This document shows positions 23,400 to 33,651 of a DNA stretch of 64,000 nt, piece after piece. Numbering within the stretch: the first letter of the stretch is position 1; every line of letters begins with the position of its first letter. The stretch is from Coenobita brevimanus (Eukaryota > Arthropoda > Malacostraca > Decapoda > Coenobitidae), in contig CM064713.1 in assembly GCA_032717465.1 (NCBI GenBank), positions 641,001-705,000 on the forward strand. The letters are read 5' to 3'. The notes below the pieces were generated by a model that had not been told where the DNA came from, searched no databases, and worked only from the letters and a program-made list of their open reading frames with translations. The translations under genes and the position numbers were made by a program.

Positions 23400-23615
23400 T
23401 GTGTGGCAATGAAAGCGGAAACCTGAATATGGACTAGCCTATGGGAAAGGGATAAATATTGATAGAGGTGAGAGGTTTGTGATTTGAAGTGGGGAGATGA
23501 AAGGCAGTAATTTTAGTCCTTTCATCTTAACTTGGCCCAGATATTTGTCCCTGTGAGGCTCATTCCTTGTAGCTCAGTGGCAGAATAAGACAAGGATATC
23601 CCTCTTCCAATGGCC
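23400..23615. other. Unassigned sequence with a tRNA A-box-like motif
   Basis: TTGTAGCTCAGTGGCAGAAT at about 23567 matches a Pol III A box (TRGCNNAGTGG). No B box follows at a tRNA-like distance, so this could be a decayed tRNA or SINE head. No gene is called. Confidence 0.3.
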
Positions 23616-23915
23616 CTCTTCCAATCACCTTCACTCCCTTTATTTTCCCACTTTCTTTACTCTTTCTTCAGCCAATCTCTCATCTTCCCAGGGTCCTTCC
23701 TCTTCCTTCTGCCAATTGTCCCTTTCTTTCCTTTCATTCTTGTGCTGATTCTCACGTCTTTCCCGTTCCTTTCCCTTGCTGTCCCTCTTTCTGTCTCATT
23801 CTGACTGTTCTTCCTTTCTGTCTCTTCTCTCTTCCCTCTCCTGTTCTTTTTTTTTTTTTTTTTGAAAATGAATCTAAAAGTACTGAGGAACTATTGGAGT
23901 ATACCAGAGTATGAA

Positions 23916-23959
<44 letters not shown>

Positions 23960-24200
23960 GAGTTCTCACAAAAACCAAAAGAGAAACAGAAATAGGGAAG
24001 TAAAGGGATGCAGAGAGTGAGAGCAAAGAGGGAAGTTAAAGTACAGAGAGTAGGAAAGGTGTTAAAAGAGTTAAAGAGATGGCATAAAGAGGGCAATGAA
24101 AATTTTTTAGAAAGGAGAAGGATAATAAGAGAGAAAATAAGTAGCAAAAATGAATAGATAGAAAATGAATAAAAAAAGTGAGGGAATGTTGAATTGACAG
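23615..24200. repeat. Mixed pyrimidine tract, poly(T) and (AG)n
   Basis: C/T-rich to 23845, then a poly(T) run at about 23848-23863, (AG)n at about 23917-23957, and A/G-rich sequence to 24200. No gene. Confidence 0.75.
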
Positions 24201-24209
24201 AAAAGATGT

Positions 24210-24690
24210 GATAGATGGATAAGAGGTAGGTGGGTGGGGAGATGGAATGGGTGGGGAGAGAGAGAGTGTGGGAGGGAGAGGTGGGTGGGAAGAGAGAGTA
24301 CCGGTAGGAATGGCTGATGGGGAGAGAGAGAGTGGGAGTGGAGAGAGTATGGAAGGGAGAAGTGAGAGAGAGGGTGTGTATGGGGAGAGAGAGGGTGTGT
24401 GTGGGGAGAGAGTGTGTGGAGAAAGAAGGTGTGTGTGGGGAGAGAGAATATGGGTAGGAGAGGTTGATGGGGAGAGGGAGTGGAAGAGGAGAAAGGATGG
24501 GAAGGAACTGGGTGGAGTGAGAGAGCGTGAGGGGAGAGAGAGTAGGTAGGGAGAGAGTGGAGGGGTGTTAAGGGAGAGAGTGGAGTGGGGGTGGTTGGGG
24601 AGAGAGTGTGAGAAAATGGTTTGAGGGGAGAGAGTGTGAGGGGAGGTTGGTGGGGAGAGAGAGTGAGTGTGAGGGGGAGGTGAGCGAGGT
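24210..24690. repeat. GGGGAGAGAGAGTGTG-rich purine tandem
   Basis: Degenerate units of 20-35 bp based on GGTGGGGAGAGAGAGTG. It borders the 3' flank of the intact LINE. Confidence 0.82.
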
Positions 24691-24796
24691 AAAGAATATA
24701 GTACAATATCTTTATTACCCAGACGGAAAATACGATACCTAACACATTAACTTCGTCATTAAGAATCCACTTTTTATATATCCACACGCCTAATAA

Positions 24797-24811
24797 TCTA
24801 TCTATCTATAT
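24797..24811 (-). repeat. (GATA)n 3' tail of the LINE
   Basis: On the minus strand the element ends CCTAGGTATATAGATAGATA and then GATTATTA. The tetranucleotide tail parallels the AATAGATAGATAG tail of the other LINE family in this window. Confidence 0.75.
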
Positions 24812-25119
24812 ACCTAGGCTGCTTCCCCCAAGGAAAGGGAGGTAGCCGAGACAGGACGACTCACTCTCCATTTACTCATCCATTCAAACACATTCATTTG
24901 CATCTTAGCCCCAAAGGGGAGAACGGACAGATCCTCACCGCACCACACCGCACAAGGGTCAACTGGGCAATGCAATCAGTGACATCCGCAGCAGGGCCCG
25001 ACAGCAGAACTGGTTTACCCCTGCCACATCATAACAGACCCATCCCCTTACCCGCACCTGACTTGACTAGCTGATCAGACCAAATGCGGGAGAATATCCC
25101 CTCAGGGCTGCGTCATCAC

Positions 25120-28047
25120 TTATTCATTCACAATTTCTCTCCATTTATTTCTGTCACGCACAGCCACTCTTCCTTGCTCAACAGACATCCCTCTCGCATC
25201 CAGCGCTCTCTTCACACTGTCCATCCATCCTATTCGTGGTCTTCCTCTCAGCCTTACACCTCTCACATCAGATCTAGTTATCTTTTTCACCAATCGCTCA
25301 TTATCCATTCTCTCCATATGTCCAAACCATTGCAACACCCTCTGCTCAACTCTACCAGCCATCTCCCGAACAACTCCAGTTCTCCTTCGCACTTCATCAT
25401 TTCGCACCCGATCCATACGCGTCACTCCACACATACTCCTCAGACATCTCATCTCCATTACATTCAAACTTTTCCTCTCTGCTACACCCATATTCCATGT
25501 TTCAGCCCCATATAATGCAGTCGGTACCACAACACCCTCATACAGCCTTCTCTTTACATCCATTCTAAGCGAACGACATTTAAACACTTTTTTCATTCCT
25601 CCCAGCACCTTTCCTACTTCATTTATTCTAAACTTCACTTCTGCATCTATTCTTCCATCCACAGCAACATGTGACCCTAGATATTTAAAACAATCTACCT
25701 CCTCAAGCAACTCACCATTCAAAACTATATTCATCCCCCTACCATCTATCAACCTCGTACACTTCATCACTTTACTCTTATTCTCATTTACTTTCAATTT
25801 CCTCCTTTCACACACCCTTCCAAACTCCTCTACCAACTGTCTCAATCTCTCCTCTGAATCAGTCACCAGTGCAGTATCATCTGCAAACAGCAGCTGCTTC
25901 AGATTCCACTCTCCTCCATCAACATTTACCAGACTCAGACCACCTAAAACTCTTGCATTCACCTCCCTTACAACACCATCCATGTAAATATTAAACAACC
26001 AAGGCGACATCACACATCCCTGTCGCAGCCCCACTCTCACGGGAAACCAATCACTCACAGCATTTCCCACTCTTACACACGCTCTACTATTTACATAAAA
26101 ACTTTTCACCCCTTTTAGTAACCTACCATCAAGTCCATACAATCTTAAAACAGTCCACAAAGCCTCCCTATCAATTCTATCATACGCTTTCTCTAAATCC
26201 ATAAATGCCCAAAACACATCCTTGCCTTTCGCTAAATACTTTTCACACACTTGTCTCACAGCAAACACCTGATCAACGCATCCCCTCCCTCTCCTAAAGC
26301 CACACTGCTCATCACTAATCACTCCCTCTGTACCCTCTCTAACTCTCATAATTAACACTCTACCATACACCTTACCTACAACACTCAACAGACTTATACC
26401 CCTAAAGCTAGTACATTCATACTTATCACCCTTGCCTTTATACAACGGGACCACACAAGCACTTGCCCAGTCAATTGGCACCATACCTTTCTCAAAGCAC
26501 ACATTCAACAATCTTACTAACCAGTCAACAATAGTCACTCCACCACCCTTCAGGCATTCCACAGCACACCCATCCATACCTGCAGCTTTCCCTGTTTTCA
26601 TCTCCTTTACTGCCTTCTCCACTTCTTCCTTCGTGATCAAAGAATCATTCAACTCTCCCAACACATTTATTCCTTGCACCCTTCCATCCGCCACAATCTC
26701 AGCCACCCTTTCCTCCTCTACATTTAACAATCTTTCAAAATACTCTGCCCATCTCTTCCTTACTGCATCCATCTCAATTAACATCCTTCCATCCTCTGCT
26801 TTTACTCGTTCTTCCTTCCCAGACTCTCCCTTTCGCACCCTTTTCACCTCCTTCCAAAACATTTTCTTATTCTGCTGAAAATTCTCTGTCAGCCGCCTAC
26901 CCCACCTCTCATCTGCTGCCACTTTAGCATCACGCACAGCCCTTCTCGCTCTATTCCTCTTCTCCTTATACCTTTCATATGACATCTCATCCTTCCTCTG
27001 CAGCCACACTTCATATGCACGTCTCTTCTCTGCCACAGCCATACTTACTTCCTCGCACCACCATTCACTTCCTTTTCTTACACCACCACCCACACGTCTC
27101 ACACCACACACCTCTTCTGCATGCCCCACCACAGCACTCTTAAACAACTGCCATTCCTCCTCCACGCTGCCATTTTCCCGATCTTTCACTGCGTTCCACT
27201 CATCTTTCAATTTCTCCTGATACTCTATCTTTTTCTCTCTTTTATCCAACTCACTCACTTTCAAAACCTCCCTGCCACACCTAACCCTCCTAGCTCTCAT
27301 CCATCTCTTTCCTACTCTTAACTTTCCCTCCACCAGGTAGTGGTCAGACATACCTCCACCCTCCCCTCTCAGAACTCTCACATCCAACAATCTTCCTATT
27401 ACATTCCTAGACACAACCACATAGTCCATCAAGGCTCTATCAACAACCCTTCCACCCTCCTGTCTCACCCATGTATACTTATAAATATCTTTCTTCTCAA
27501 ACAGCGTATTCCCAATCACCATCTCTCGCTCAACACACATCGCTATCATTCGTTCCCCATTTTCATTTCTTCCAGGCACACCATGCATACCAACTACACC
27601 TTCAACTGCTACATTTCCCACTCTAGCATTCAGATCTCCCATCATTACCACATTCACATTCGCTTCAAAACTCTGCAGACACTCATCAACATCATTCCAG
27701 AAAGACTCCCTCTCTTGTTCATCCCTTTCACTACCAGGCCCATATGCACTCACAAACACCCACAACTCACGTTCAAATTTCGCTTTCACCCACATCAGTC
27801 TCGATGACACCTCCTTCCATTCAATCACACATTGCTGAACTTCCGGACTCACTAACAAGGCCACACCTTCTCTTGCCCTTCCTCTATCAACACCTGACAA
27901 TCTTCCATTCACACTTCCAAACATAGATTCCCCCTTCCCTTTCATCTTCGTTTCACTCAAAGCTAACACATCCAACTTTCTTCTCACAAACATTCTCCCA
28001 ATCTCCTCCCTTTTAGCCTCAATCGTACTACATCCACGCACATTCAT
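25120..28047 (-). CDS. LINE endonuclease-reverse transcriptase polyprotein (975 aa)
   Basis: It nicks target DNA and copies its own RNA at the nick (target-primed reverse transcription). An AP-type endonuclease occupies residues 1 to about 245. Visible active-site residues are Asn2 (NVRG), Glu32 (SETK), Tyr102 (SAYGP), Asp138 and Asn140 (MGDLN), Asp208 (MDYVVVSR), and Asp235-His236 (SDHYLV). The RT spans about 480-800: TGKAAGMDG at 485-493, FRGISLLSVVGKVYGR at 548-563, and EQCGFRRGRGCVDQ at 580-593. Motif A (Asp617, Asp623 in MDLEKAYDRID), GLRQGCVMSPWLFNIYMD at 673-690 and the catalytic FADD at 721-724 follow. A C-terminal region carries WFGHMERM at 907-914 and RGRPRIGWMDSV at 934-945. No stop or frameshift occurs. 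The ATG at 28047 is the first in frame, yet conserved residues LKIGS precede it and the frame is open 39 codons further up to a TAA at 28165-28167, so the true start may lie upstream. Confidence 0.95.
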   Translation of the reverse strand: MNVRGCSTIEAKREEIGRMFVRRKLDVLALSETKMKGKGESMFGSVNGRLSGVDRGRAREGVALLVSPEVQQCVIEWKEVSSRLMWVKAKFERELWVFVSAYGPGSERDEQERESFWNDVDECLQSFEANVNVVMMGDLNARVGNVAVEGVVGMHGVPGRNENGERMIAMCVEREMVIGNTLFEKKDIYKYTWVRQEGGRVVDRALMDYVVVSRNVIGRLLDVRVLRGEGGGMSDHYLVEGKLRVGKRWMRARRVRCGREVLKVSELDKREKKIEYQEKLKDEWNAVKDRENGSVEEEWQLFKSAVVGHAEEVCGVRRVGGGVRKGSEWWCEEVSMAVAEKRRAYEVWLQRKDEMSYERYKEKRNRARRAVRDAKVAADERWGRRLTENFQQNKKMFWKEVKRVRKGESGKEERVKAEDGRMLIEMDAVRKRWAEYFERLLNVEEERVAEIVADGRVQGINVLGELNDSLITKEEVEKAVKEMKTGKAAGMDGCAVECLKGGGVTIVDWLVRLLNVCFEKGMVPIDWASACVVPLYKGKGDKYECTSFRGISLLSVVGKVYGRVLIMRVREGTEGVISDEQCGFRRGRGCVDQVFAVRQVCEKYLAKGKDVFWAFMDLEKAYDRIDREALWTVLRLYGLDGRLLKGVKSFYVNSRACVRVGNAVSDWFPVRVGLRQGCVMSPWLFNIYMDGVVREVNARVLGGLSLVNVDGGEWNLKQLLFADDTALVTDSEERLRQLVEEFGRVCERRKLKVNENKSKVMKCTRLIDGRGMNIVLNGELLEEVDCFKYLGSHVAVDGRIDAEVKFRINEVGKVLGGMKKVFKCRSLRMDVKRRLYEGVVVPTALYGAETWNMGVAERKSLNVMEMRCLRSMCGVTRMDRVRNDEVRRRTGVVREMAGRVEQRVLQWFGHMERMDNERLVKKITRSDVRGVRLRGRPRIGWMDSVKRALDARGMSVEQGRVAVRDRNKWREIVNE

Positions 28048-28214
28048 AGACCCAATCTTCAGGGTACGGGGATAACTCCATCCCCCATCCCTTTCTCTGG
28101 CCTGTCTCTTTTTAGGAACTACAAAACAGAGGAGGGGGTCCCTAGTCCCCTCACCCCGCCCCTTTTAGTCGCCTTTTACGACACGCAGGGAATACGGTGG
28201 CAGTATTCTTCCTA

Positions 28215-28268
28215 ACACAACCTGGCCGCAGAGTAGTAGTACCACCCCATAGTGCGGCCAGGTTGTGT
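28215..28268 (-). promoter_or_regulatory. Perfect 16-bp hairpin in the LINE 5' leader
   Basis: ACACAACCTGGCCGCA at 28215-28230 is exactly reverse-complementary to 28253-28268, leaving a 22-nt loop. Two more small inverted repeats follow in the transcript: GAATAC/GTATTC at about 28192-28210, and GTCG/CGAC around TAAAAGG. The leader RNA should be strongly structured. Self-cleaving or internally initiating leaders are known in some LINEs, but I could not fold a ribozyme consensus here. Confidence 0.7.
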
Positions 28269-28289
28269 CCCCCCCGCCACAGGGGTGTC

Positions 28290-28600
28290 AAAAGAAGAAA
28301 ATACGTAAATGTAAAACTAATAATACGAAGCAGTGATTAAAGATTGCATTAACACCTGACTTACCTGTGTTTACATTCATTAGCATCAACAAGACTCCTA
28401 AGCAATTTATGTAGTCACAGAAATATGTGCACTTCATTTAACTGGTAAGAATGTTAAAAAAGGCTTCATTTTACCATTACACTGGCATTTTCCTGATTTT
28501 AACAGTGGACCTGGTTTATACATATTCCTGTTCTCTGTGATATATCAGACTTCCATATTATTTTGCCCTACTTCCAGCAGTTTTTCAAATACGTGTACTT
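28290..28600. other. AT-rich sequence between LINE and SINE
   Basis: Ordinary AT-rich sequence. I see no gene or element end. Confidence 0.5.
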
Positions 28601-28605
28601 ATCAT

Positions 28606-28945
28606 TTTATTTTATTTATTTATTTATTGTGTCCAACTCCGGTCATAGCCTTAACAACCTGTTCCTTGAAACCCAGCAGTCCTCCTATGTATTTAACTTC
28701 CACATGTCACCACTTGGGCACTAACACCCACCGTCCATATTGAATACATGCTAGGGCTGTCTCATACAGGACTGGTGTATTGGTATTAGCGGTGTTTATG
28801 CATGTCGGCGGGTCTTCCGATAGATCAGGAAAGTCTGCTTTATGAAATTCAAATCCTTAAAGTGTTCCCTGCCGCAGCGGGGATTCGAACCTGGGTCCAT
28901 TAAGCCCGCAGGCCATCTCTCCACCGACTCGACTACCGTTGACAT
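28606..28945 (-). mobile_element. tRNA-derived SINE, copy 1
   Basis: On the minus strand the head carries an A box TAGTCGAGTCGG (28924-28935) and a perfect B box GGTTCGAATCC (28881-28891), the internal Pol III promoter of tRNA genes. A body of about 230 bp follows and aligns with copies at 34713-35027 and 55388-55620, and the element ends in an (AATA)n tail at 28606-28632. The arms do not pair as a tRNA acceptor stem, so this is a SINE and not a tRNA gene. It would rely on a LINE for mobilisation. Confidence 0.85.
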
Positions 28946-28949
28946 GAAT

Positions 28950-29336
28950 CCTTTAGATCTTGTAAAGTACGCAGATTGGAAGGAAGGATAGGTGGGTGGG
29001 GAGAAAGAGAGCGGGTTGGAGGAAAGTGGATGGGGAGAGAGAGTGGGTGGGGTGGGTGGGGAGAGGGAGGGGAAAGGGAGTAGAGATGAGGCAGGGAGAC
29101 AATAAAGGGGTGGAAGACAGTGGGGGGGACAGTGGAAATGGCAGAGACGAGAAACAGGAAAGTATATGAGACAGAGAAGAGTAGGGAGGGAGGGCACAGA
29201 GAAGAAAGTTTGGAAGTGAGGGGAAAGTGAGAGAGGGAAAGAGGAGACAGAAAGTTGAGGAGTAAAGATGAGGACAGAGAGGACAGAGTTAGAGAAACGA
29301 GATAGAGATAGTGATGATACAAAGAAAAGGGAAATA

Positions 29337-29376
<40 letters not shown>

Positions 29377-29625
29377 AAGAAATGATAGAGAGGAACAGAG
29401 AAAAGGGAAATAAGTAGTGAAGATTTAAACAGAGAAGGGCAGTGAAGAGGGAGAAAGGGATCACTAAAGAGGTAGAGAGTGGCAGTGAAGAGGTAGAGAG
29501 ATAGTGAAGAGGCAGAGAGCTGAGTGAAGTATAGGGGGATAGTAAAGAGATATGAGGGATAGTAGGAGTGGAGGATGAGAGACAAATAAAGCAGAGGGAC
29601 AGAAGTGAGCAATTACCACAGCCAG
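28950..29625. repeat. Purine-rich block with (AG)n
   Basis: G/A-rich plus strand. A pure (AG)n run sits at about 29338-29372, followed by a loose tandem of AGAGGTAGAGAGTGGCAGTGA-like words at about 29450-29530. No gene. Confidence 0.82.
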
Positions 29626-29629
29626 TGTC

Positions 29630-29805
29630 AGTCCTAGAAACATGATCATATTTTTGTCTAGTGTTACTTCCTGAAACATTATGTACATTTGCGAGGTGCA
29701 AAAATAATTCAGGATATTAAGTATTTTGAACACCATTACGAAAATGTTATATACAAACTTTTATTCACAACCATTTCATTTCTCCTCAGACTGGAGAAAC
29801 ATAAT
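29630..29805. other. Unassigned sequence with a short direct repeat
   Basis: GAAACATGATCATATTTTTG at about 29637 recurs as GAAACATAATCATATTTTTG at about 29798, some 160 bp apart. It may be a duplication at the 3' edge of the decayed LINE that follows. No gene. Confidence 0.5.
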
Positions 29806-29809
29806 CATA

Positions 29810-30665
29810 TTTTTGTCACTCCTCCTAATGCCTTTGAACTTGACGTAGTAATATAATGATCGTAGTGCCTGATATTCTTAAGCGGTAGTAATAATAACAA
29901 CTAAAGATTGAAAGTTTGTTATCCTTGTTGGTTTATCAAAATTATCTAAGTCAATAAAGGCACATTAGAGCATCAGGTACTGTTTTGTTCAATTTGTGTA
30001 TATGGAGATCAAGAAGCAACTGATGGTCAAGTTTCACACCAGTGTTCCTTACAGGTGTGCTGGGGTAAATATTGTTGCCATCAAAGTAAATAACATCCTC
30101 AGGTATACGTCTGATTAGTGCACCTGTGCCTATAAAATAAAGTGTCTTTTTGAGTTAAGCATAAAACCACTTGCCCTAAAGTACGAGTAAGCCTTGGCAT
30201 TTGGATTTTTACAGCATGATTAGTGAAAATATTTACACTGGAAATAGCATCACTGAATAAGCCATGTGTTGTTGTATTGTATTAGCAAACAGTCCTTTAT
30301 GCTCTCAGCCATGTCATTAATATAGAAAAAGATAATACAGAAACAAGAATTTAACCTTGGGAACACCATAATGCACTGCTGTTTTTTTTTTCTTTTTTGT
30401 ATATAAGATATCGTTAGTACGAACTGATAAGAGTCCTATCTGATAAGGATTCATTATATAAAATCAATCTACTTGCAATCAGGAACATTAGTGAATGAAG
30501 ACGGAATGAGAGACGCTGTTAAATGTCTTCAGTAAATCACATACATTCTTATCATCCGTATAATTCTGTTAATGATTAATGACATTTGTTAAAGCGGATT
30601 CTGTTGATTGCTTCGATCTTAAAAAATGCTGATTGATTGAACTTAGATTATTAGGCTGTAGATCA
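29810..30665 (-). pseudogene. Heavily decayed reverse transcriptase of a third LINE type
   Basis: No long open frame survives, but reading the minus strand with frame changes gives RT blocks in the right order. RSKQSTESALTNV (fingers) lies at about 30583-30620. TFNSVSHSV, a decayed motif A, spans 30497-30532. MVFPR, in place of the GVPQG motif, is at about 30355-30372. FYINDMAESIKD spans about 30297-30332, RRIPEDVIYFDGNNIYPS about 30060-30115, and FDKPTRITNFQSLV about 29895-29945. Between the last RT motifs the catalytic Asp-Asp block is lost. The motifs resemble CR1/Jockey-group RTs, unlike the two GATA-tailed LINEs here. It is an old, inactive copy. Confidence 0.7.
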
Positions 30666-30714
30666 GGTGTCAATGGAATGGCAACTTTTTTTTTTTTTTT
30701 AATAAGATTTGAAG

Positions 30715-31265
30715 TAAAGAAGGTAGAGAGATACAGAGAGAGAGCACAGAAGGAAGGGTAGAAAGAGCAGAGGAAGAGAGGTTATAAGGAGGAATAGAGA
30801 GGGGGTAGAGAGAAATAGAGAGGGGAAGTGAGAAGTGGAGAAGGGTGAGAACGCAGGGGTAGGAGGAATAGACAGGAGAAGAGAGAAGTAGATATTAAAG
30901 AGGGGGTAGAAAGAGGTAAACAGAGAGAGAGAGAGAGGCAGACAGACAGACAGATAGATAGACAAACAGAGAGAGACAGAGAGGGAAAAAGAAAGTACAT
31001 AAGAGGTATAGTGGTATGGATAAATCGAGAGGAAGAGAAACAGAGAGAGGGAAAGAGAGAAATAGAGAGTAGAGAGAGAGTAAAAAGAGGAAGAGAGAGA
31101 GTCAGAGAGAAACAGAAAAGGGAAAAAAGGGAGGTAAAGAAGGCGGAACAGAGGAAGAGAAACAGAGAGAGGGATAAAGGGAAGTAAAGAGTAGAAGGAA
31201 AAATAGAAAGGAATAGAGAGTAGAGAGAGGTAGAGAGAGAAATAGAGAGGGGGTAGAGAGGGGGC
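30715..31265. repeat. Purine-rich AGAGAGAAATAGAGAG block
   Basis: Degenerate array of AGAGAGAAATAGAGAGG words with CAGACAGA and GATAGATA islands near 30940-30965. Compositional open frames only. Confidence 0.82.
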
Positions 31266-31354
31266 TTAGGCGTCAACACACATTACACGGCTCCCTTGCT
31301 TAATTGAATGGGGCCCCTCCCCCTCTGTCCTCTGCCTTTTCTTACCCCCTCCCC

Positions 31355-31358
<4 letters not shown>

Positions 31359-31449
<91 letters not shown>
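31359..31449. repeat. Long (CT)n microsatellite
   Basis: About 45 uninterrupted CT units, among the longest pure dinucleotide arrays in the window. Confidence 0.98.
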
Positions 31450-31453
<4 letters not shown>

Positions 31454-31666
31454 CGAAAATAATTAATGGAAAAATGCGATGGGTAGTCATTATGGATTTT
31501 TTTTTTTTCTGGTCATTGCCGTATCGTATTTCTCAGGATATTTTTCTGTTTGGTGCTCCTACTTATTGTTTGCTGCCGGACGTTAAATGGGGGGCAGGGG
31601 CAGTGGGTGGGGAGAGGGGAGTAAGGGGGGGAGCTTGAGGTGAGGGAGGGAGGGAGGGAAAGATGA

Positions 31667-31703
<37 letters not shown>

Positions 31704-32335
31704 CGTCATCCACCTTACTCTTTTCTTTATTAGCCAATCACCTCGTTGGGATTAAATCATTTACAATTCTCTCTTTTCCTGGTACTTTTTTCCTTTTTTC
31801 CTTATATTTTTCTAATCTACTTTCTTGCTTCGTACTTATCATCCATTTTTCCTTCCTTCTCTTTCATACTCAGCTTCTGTTCATTTTTCTTTTTCCTTAA
31901 GCGATCTTCTGCATTTCTCATTCTTAATTTTCCAGTTTATTCCTTGGGTTCCTACTTTTTCTCTCTCCCTGCCACTCCTTCTCACTTCCTTCTCTCCCTC
32001 ACTTCCCTGTCTTTCTCAGTTTCTCTCCATATTTTCACATTTCTTTTCTACCATTTTTCTCTTCCTTCCTCGTGCTGTTGCTGCTGCTGCTGTTGTTGTT
32101 TTTGTTGTTGTTCTGTTATCCCGGTCTGTCTGGTCGAGTAGATCCATCAACCACAGGCAAGTAACCGTCCCTGCTGGGTTGTCTCGTTCAGATGTTCCCT
32201 TGCAGCAGACTGGTTCCCGGATGGATGGCGCATTTGCACCTCTCCACCCAGTTAACAGGGATAGAGAAATAAGCTCCACATCACCCAGATATTTGGTCAT
32301 TAGGCTTGTCACTCAGTGTAGAGCCACCTGAAATA
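31450..32335. other. Mixed sequence: purine and pyrimidine tracts, GTT/GCT triplets
   Basis: Includes a G-rich tract with (AG)n at about 31672-31698, a C/T-rich stretch at 31750-32060, and GCTGCTGCTGTTGTTGTT at about 32080-32110. An ordinary stretch from 32115 to 32335 follows, which I cannot assign. Confidence 0.55.
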
Positions 32336-32469
32336 GATAGAAGGGTGAAAAAGAGTTCCAAGAAAGATGAAATAATAGGAAGAGAAGAGGGTAGGCACAG
32401 AGAAAGAATGATAAAAGGTGAGGTAAGATGTAAGCAGTACTACATCAAGTGAGTGGATGATGGTCGCCG

Positions 32470-32735
32470 TCACCTTTTTCCTCCCGGTATTCCAGTTTAT
32501 TATCCTTGCTTGCTGAGTTTCTTACTTTCTTCCTCCTCTTTCTCACTATCTTTCTCTCCTTCCTTTGCTCTCTCACTCAACTCTTTCCTCTCCCGTCTTT
32601 CATCCATCTCTGCCTCCCTCCCTTCCCTCTCAACTCCCTCCCTGCTTCCCTCTCAGCCCCTCCTCCTCTCCCTCCTTTCCTCCCTTCTCTCCCACCCCTT
32701 GAGGTTCTATTGATGAAACCTGATTGCCTTTTCTG
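32470..32735. repeat. Pyrimidine-rich tract
   Basis: C/T-rich low complexity between an unassigned stretch and the AG-module array. No gene. Confidence 0.8.
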
Positions 32736-32736
32736 T

Positions 32737-32739
<3 letters not shown>

Positions 32740-32791
<52 letters not shown>

Positions 32792-32856
32792 TATAGGAAG
32801 AAGTGAAAGCAGAACAGAGGCAAGAAAGGGTACGTGATAGAGAGAGAGAGAGAGAG

Positions 32857-32891
<35 letters not shown>

Positions 32892-32940
32892 TAAAGACAG
32901 TTGTACTCGAAGAAATAAAAGTAGAGCAAAGAAAGGGTAC

Positions 32941-32976
<36 letters not shown>

Positions 32977-33018
32977 CAGGAAGATGTGAAAGCAGAACAG
33001 AGGGAAGAAAGGGAACGT

Positions 33019-33056
<38 letters not shown>

Positions 33057-33096
33057 CAGGAAGATGTGAAAGCAGAACAGAGGGAAGAAAGGGTAC

Positions 33097-33155
<59 letters not shown>
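32740..33155. repeat. Four-module (AG)n composite array
   Basis: (AG)n runs are separated by four copies of a spacer containing GGAAGATGTGAAAGCAGAAC and GAAGAAAGGGTACGTGAGAG. Copies 3 and 4 (about 32972-33028 and 33052-33100) are nearly identical. One module also carries (GT)n at about 32861-32890. Whole modules of about 80-125 bp have been amplified. Confidence 0.92.
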
Positions 33156-33156
<1 letters not shown>

Positions 33157-33159
33157 GCA

Positions 33160-33475
33160 GAAAGGAAGGAAGAAAGAGTAAGAACTTAAGAAGGCGTGGA
33201 AGAAAGCGAAAGACAGGAAGACAAAAATAAGATGCTGGTAAAGAAAATGAAAGAAACTAAGGAGGGAAGGTGAGCAGACGAGAAGAAAATGTTAGAGATA
33301 AGAAAATTAAAGCAAGTGATAAGAAAAAGATGTTTGAGAGGAAGAGAAATATGAAGACGGCAAAACACTTCAAGAAAAATAAAGGAAGATGAATAGAAAA
33401 AGAATAAGATGAAAGAAGAAGAGAGGATGATAAGTTGAGATAAAGTGAAGAATTAGTAATTAAATGTAATCCTTT
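33160..33475. other. A/G-rich sequence
   Basis: Adenine- and guanine-rich sequence of low complexity. No gene. Confidence 0.6.
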
Positions 33476-33511
33476 TTATTGAGCTTTTCTCACGTGATTC
33501 CAGATTACTTT

Positions 33512-33571
33512 GACTCTCTCTCTCTCTCTCTCTCTCTCGTTTCCTTCGGTCCTTATTTGCTGGTACTCAGT

Positions 33572-33651
<80 letters not shown>

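Larger units (their letters stand above)
24795..28285 (-). mobile_element. Apparently full-length non-LTR retrotransposon (LINE)
   Basis: A minus-strand element of about 3.5 kb with a structured 5' leader (28050-28285), one 975-codon open frame (25120-28047), a 3' untranslated region of about 320 bp, and a tail of GATA units at 24797-24811. There is no ORF1, long terminal repeat or poly(A). A single endonuclease-RT frame and a microsatellite tail suggest an RTE-like organisation, although the clade should be tested by phylogeny. The exact 5' boundary is uncertain. The leader block with GTCGTAAAAGGCGAC and CACAACCTGGCCGCA is the most upstream part that looks like element sequence. The uninterrupted frame implies recent insertion and possible activity. 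Confidence 0.88.

Noticed and set aside
25120..28047. Retrovirus or LTR element
   Set aside because: No protease, integrase, RNase H or long terminal repeats; an AP endonuclease plus RT in one frame is a non-LTR element.
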